Shown: piece after piece, positions 8,025 to 9,502 of the stretch
How the letters are laid out: each line of letters starts with the position of its first letter
Numbering within the stretch: the stretch's first letter is position 1
Source of the DNA: an uncultured Bacteroidales bacterium
GTDB lineage: Bacteria; Bacteroidota; Bacteroidia; Bacteroidales; Marinilabiliaceae
Length of the DNA: 9,502 nucleotides
Assembly (NCBI GenBank): GCA_937892255.1
Contig: CALAUL010000012.1
Location: 1 to 9,502, forward strand
Reading direction: 5' to 3'
Notes under the pieces: model-generated
The model's input: the letters and a program-made list of their open reading frames with translations, nothing else
What the model was told of the DNA's origin: nothing
Databases searched by the model: none
Program-made: the position numbers and the translations under genes

Positions 8025-8048
8025 AATAGCGTTTGCTATTGTTTTTTT
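8025..8048 (+). terminator. Terminator-like hairpin with seven Ts
   Basis: A 6-bp perfect stem (AATAGC at 8025-8030 with GCTATT at 8035-8040), a GTTT tetraloop, one G, then seven Ts at 8042-8048. The shape is that of an intrinsic terminator on the plus strand, but it sits only about 15-20 bases after the likely start of transcription. It could stop read-through from pheT, or act as an early attenuator of the following RNA or gene. Its right arm can alternatively pair with 8162-8166. Confidence 0.5.
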
Positions 8049-8166
8049 GGTTTAGAAAATCGCCAATTTTTAGGACCCGAAAAGAACAATGGTAGATGCC
8101 TGCGTATAGCGTGGGCATTTTCCTTGTCATGGGTCCGGGTGTTTGGCGATACCTCTAAACCGATAG
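8042..8166 (+). ncRNA. Rod-shaped structured RNA, family not recognised
   Basis: A 113-base core folds into one long rod. P1: GGTTTAG 8049-8055 with 8155-8161. P2: ATCGCCAA 8059-8066 with 8143-8150. A symmetric 6x6 internal loop. P3: GGACCC 8073-8078 with 8131-8136. P4: ACAA/GG 8086-8092 (T8090 bulged) with 8122-8127. P5: 9 bp, 8096-8104 with 8110-8118, loop TATAG. Two pairs in P5 are G.U on the plus strand and would be mismatches on the minus strand, so the plus strand is the likely RNA. CTATT 8036-8040 could extend the rod by pairing with GATAG 8162-8166. A rod with internal loops recalls 6S-type regulators or the Bacteroidales-1 motif, but I cannot match conserved bases to either. It could instead be the 5' leader of the nuclease gene 77 bases downstream. 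Ends are approximate; hairpin 8166-8196 may belong to it. Confidence 0.6.
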
Positions 8167-8242
8167 GGATGTCCACGTTTCTTTATGTGATTTCCCAACA
8201 GACGATAGCGACCTTGATTTTATAACCAAAACTCTAACAGAT

Positions 8243-9316
8243 ATGGATTTCAAAGATTCTATCAAAAGGCTTGCAGAGAATTTCGAAAGCCTTAAAGACA
8301 AAATCCTCACAGAGGAAGCTACAAAAACTTCTCTTATTCTACCTTTCATCAACGCTTTAGGGTACGACATTTTCAACCCTCGCGAGGTTCTACCGGAGAT
8401 GTGCTGTGACATAGGCACTAAAAAAGGCGAGAAAATCGACTACGCCATTCTTCAAGATGATGAACCCATTATCCTCATCGAGTGCAAACATTGGCAACAG
8501 AACCTTTCACTCCACGAAAATCAACTACTACGCTACTTCGGCGTATCAAAAGCTAAATTCGGCGTACTGACTAACGGACTGACCTACAAATTCTACACTG
8601 ACCTTGCCGTTCCAAATCTTATGGATGAGAAGCCTTTCTTGGAGATAAACATTCTCGACATCAAAGACGAACAAATCGAGGAACTGAAAAAGTTCCATCG
8701 TTCTAAATTTGACGTTGACTCTATAATGAGTACCGCGAGCGAACTTAAGTATATGGGTGAACTTAAGACTGTAATCAGCAAAGAGTTTTCAAACCCATCA
8801 CCCGAGTTCATAAAGTTCTTCGGAAAGCAAGTGTATGAAGGTCAATTCACACAAAAGATGACAGAGCAGTTCTACACTCTTGTAAAACGCACCATCAACA
8901 ACTACGTCAACTATATCATTTCCGACAGACTAAAAGCCGCCATAGATAACAGTGTCGAACCAACAAATCTTCCAACAGACAAAGACACTGACAATTCGGT
9001 AGAAGACCAACCTTCTGAGCCAAAAATCATAACTACCGAACAAGAGTTGGAGGCATTCTACATCGTAAAATCTATTTTGCGCAACACGATTGACTCCAAA
9101 CGTATCAACTACCGAGATTCACAAAGTTATTTTTCGGTATTGATTGACAACAACAACCGCAAACTTGTTTGTCGACTCTATTTCAACTCCGAAACCAACA
9201 AGCGCATCTCTTTTGTTGATGAGAATAGAGATTTACATCACAACAAAATATCTACTATCGATGACATCTATCAGTTTACTGATGATATTATCGCCGCAGC
9301 GTCGAAGTTTATCTAA
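8243..9316 (+). CDS. Stand-alone PD-(D/E)XK nuclease-like protein (HsdR N-terminal type)
   Basis: A 357-residue protein resembling the COG4748-type family of single-chain proteins with the N-terminal nuclease domain of type I restriction subunits. Residues about 20-140 contain the family pattern: EEATKTSLILPFINALGYDIFNP (24-46), KKGEKIDYAI (60-69) with Asp66, IECKHW (79-84) with Glu80-x-Lys82, and HENQLLRYF (91-99) with Gln94. These give the full D...E-x-K set plus the Gln typical of this nuclease fold. A helical middle (about 140-235), an acidic Asp/Pro-rich linker (about 236-258) and a second domain (about 262-357, EAFYIVKSIL and RDSQSYFSVLIDNNNRK) follow. No helicase or translocase motifs and no signal peptide. 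The length is normal and the frame intact. No methyltransferase or specificity gene is visible, so it looks like an orphan in this window; self-protection or a partner may lie to the right. DNA cleavage and a defence role are inferred from the family. No Shine-Dalgarno site; the start is the first Met of the family-like N-terminus. Confidence 0.85.
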   Translation: MDFKDSIKRLAENFESLKDKILTEEATKTSLILPFINALGYDIFNPREVLPEMCCDIGTKKGEKIDYAILQDDEPIILIECKHWQQNLSLHENQLLRYFGVSKAKFGVLTNGLTYKFYTDLAVPNLMDEKPFLEINILDIKDEQIEELKKFHRSKFDVDSIMSTASELKYMGELKTVISKEFSNPSPEFIKFFGKQVYEGQFTQKMTEQFYTLVKRTINNYVNYIISDRLKAAIDNSVEPTNLPTDKDTDNSVEDQPSEPKIITTEQELEAFYIVKSILRNTIDSKRINYRDSQSYFSVLIDNNNRKLVCRLYFNSETNKRISFVDENRDLHHNKISTIDDIYQFTDDIIAAASKFI

Positions 9317-9326
9317 GACCTATCGC

Positions 9327-9348
9327 AAAAAGAGAAGCAGTCTTCTCT
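9327..9348 (-). terminator. Intrinsic terminator, minus strand
   Basis: AGAGAAG (9331-9337) pairs perfectly with CTTCTCT (9342-9348) around a tetraloop, and the minus strand continues into a run of five Us counting the last stem base. On the plus strand the hairpin is followed by CCCGCAATT, so it is not a good terminator for the nuclease gene. It implies transcription arriving from the right. Confidence 0.6.
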
Positions 9349-9412
9349 CCCGCAATTAAACGACTTTTCTCAATGGCTAACAGTGTTATTGGTTGCATTG
9401 TTAGTCATTGTT
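9327..9412 (-). ncRNA. Candidate small RNA convergent with the nuclease gene
   Basis: Read leftward, this stretch has every element of a short transcription unit. A promoter lies at 9450-9418. The RNA would start near 9412 and begin with a 12-position stem (9410-9399 with 9382-9371, one A.C mismatch). A single-stranded AT-rich stretch follows, then a 7-bp perfect hairpin (9348-9342 with 9337-9331, ACTG loop) with a U run at 9331-9327. Length is about 85 nt. It ends 10 bases from the stop codon of the nuclease gene, so longer transcripts of the two would overlap. The only open frame is 12 codons (9408-9370), probably chance. Against it: the mismatch in the 12-position stem is a G.U pair on the plus strand. 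It could also be the 3' end of a minus-strand transcript from beyond the window. Confidence 0.45.
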
Positions 9413-9417
9413 GTTTA

Positions 9418-9450
9418 CAAACCTAACATTAACTACGACCATACTACAAA
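9418..9450 (-). promoter_or_regulatory. Minus-strand Bacteroidetes promoter
   Basis: On the minus strand TTTG (9450-9447), a 21-base spacer, and TAGGTTTG (9425-9418) match the Bacteroidetes -33/-7 consensus in both boxes and in spacing. It is the best-formed promoter in the window. It points away from the right edge toward the 3' end of the nuclease gene, where there is no minus-strand protein gene. Confidence 0.55.
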
Positions 9451-9452
9451 TC

Positions 9453-9497
9453 GAGTAGGAGGAAAACGAAGTAGTTTTCTTCCTACTTTCGTTTTCC
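9453..9497 (+). terminator. Two overlapping hairpins, possible terminator
   Basis: Hairpin A pairs 9455-9467 with 9474-9486 (13 pairs, one G.U, extendable by two). It is followed by TTTCGTTTT, which makes it a plausible plus-strand terminator for the nuclease gene. Hairpin B pairs 9461-9474 with 9483-9497 (14 pairs, one bulged T). The two share arms and cannot form together. The left part is almost all purine and the right part almost all pyrimidine. The window ends five bases later, so the wider context is unknown. Confidence 0.4.
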
Positions 9498-9502
9498 GAC
9501 CT

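Noticed and set aside
8049..8161. Identity of the structured RNA as SRP RNA, tmRNA, RNase P RNA or a group II intron domain
   Set aside because: The conserved cores I would expect (SRP apical loop, RNase P core motifs, tmRNA tRNA-like ends, domain V) are not present.
8042..9316. Retron or other reverse-transcriptase-linked RNA system
   Set aside because: No reverse transcriptase gene or motif is present in the window; the neighbouring protein is a nuclease-fold protein.
9144..9359. 71-codon plus-strand frame overlapping the end of the nuclease gene
   Set aside because: It is a shifted frame within the well-supported nuclease gene; the Ser/Thr/Leu-rich translation carries no motif.
9317..9502. 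CRISPR array at the right edge
   Set aside because: The repeats are inverted, not direct, and there is no regular repeat-spacer pattern.

Overview
The window looks like a chromosomal segment from an AT-rich member of the Bacteroidetes, most likely the order Bacteroidales. The grounds are: (i) exact matches to the phylum-specific -7 promoter box TAnnTTTG in front of genes and RNA candidates (197-204, 5222-5229, 7999-8006, and 9425-9418 on the minus strand); (ii) few Shine-Dalgarno sequences, with oadB the exception; (iii) protein sequences that resemble Bacteroidales homologues as I remember them. No database was searched, so the species is not assigned.

Layout from left to right. The left edge carries an 11-G run, then a signal-peptide-bearing outer-membrane protein related to PagL lipid A deacylases (229-1428, +). 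It converges on a three-gene minus-strand operon, oadG-oadA-oadB (5061 to 1636). This encodes a membrane-bound, biotin-dependent, Na+-pumping decarboxylase and ends in an intrinsic terminator at 1608-1577. A divergent gap of about 210 bases separates it from pheT (5274-7730, +), the beta subunit of phenylalanyl-tRNA synthetase, which has its own 14-bp terminator. A 512-base gap follows. It is not empty: it holds an exact -7 box, a terminator-like hairpin with seven Ts, and a long rod-shaped RNA fold (8049-8161) of five stacked helices with G.U pairs that favour the + strand. Next comes a complete stand-alone PD-(D/E)XK nuclease-like gene of the HsdR-N/COG4748 type (8243-9316, +). The last 186 bases contain three strong inverted repeats. 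Two of them, with a well-formed minus-strand promoter, outline a possible small RNA of about 85 nt convergent with the nuclease gene.

How the parts work together. The Oad subunits form one complex: alpha transfers carboxylate from the acid to biotin, beta decarboxylates carboxybiotin and exports Na+, and gamma anchors and assembles. PheT acts with a PheS encoded elsewhere. No methylase, specificity subunit or known defence partner of the nuclease is visible.

The least explained parts are the structured RNA between pheT and the nuclease gene and the hairpin cluster at the right edge. I recognise no known Rfam family with certainty in either, and I do not see a demonstrable new multi-gene system.
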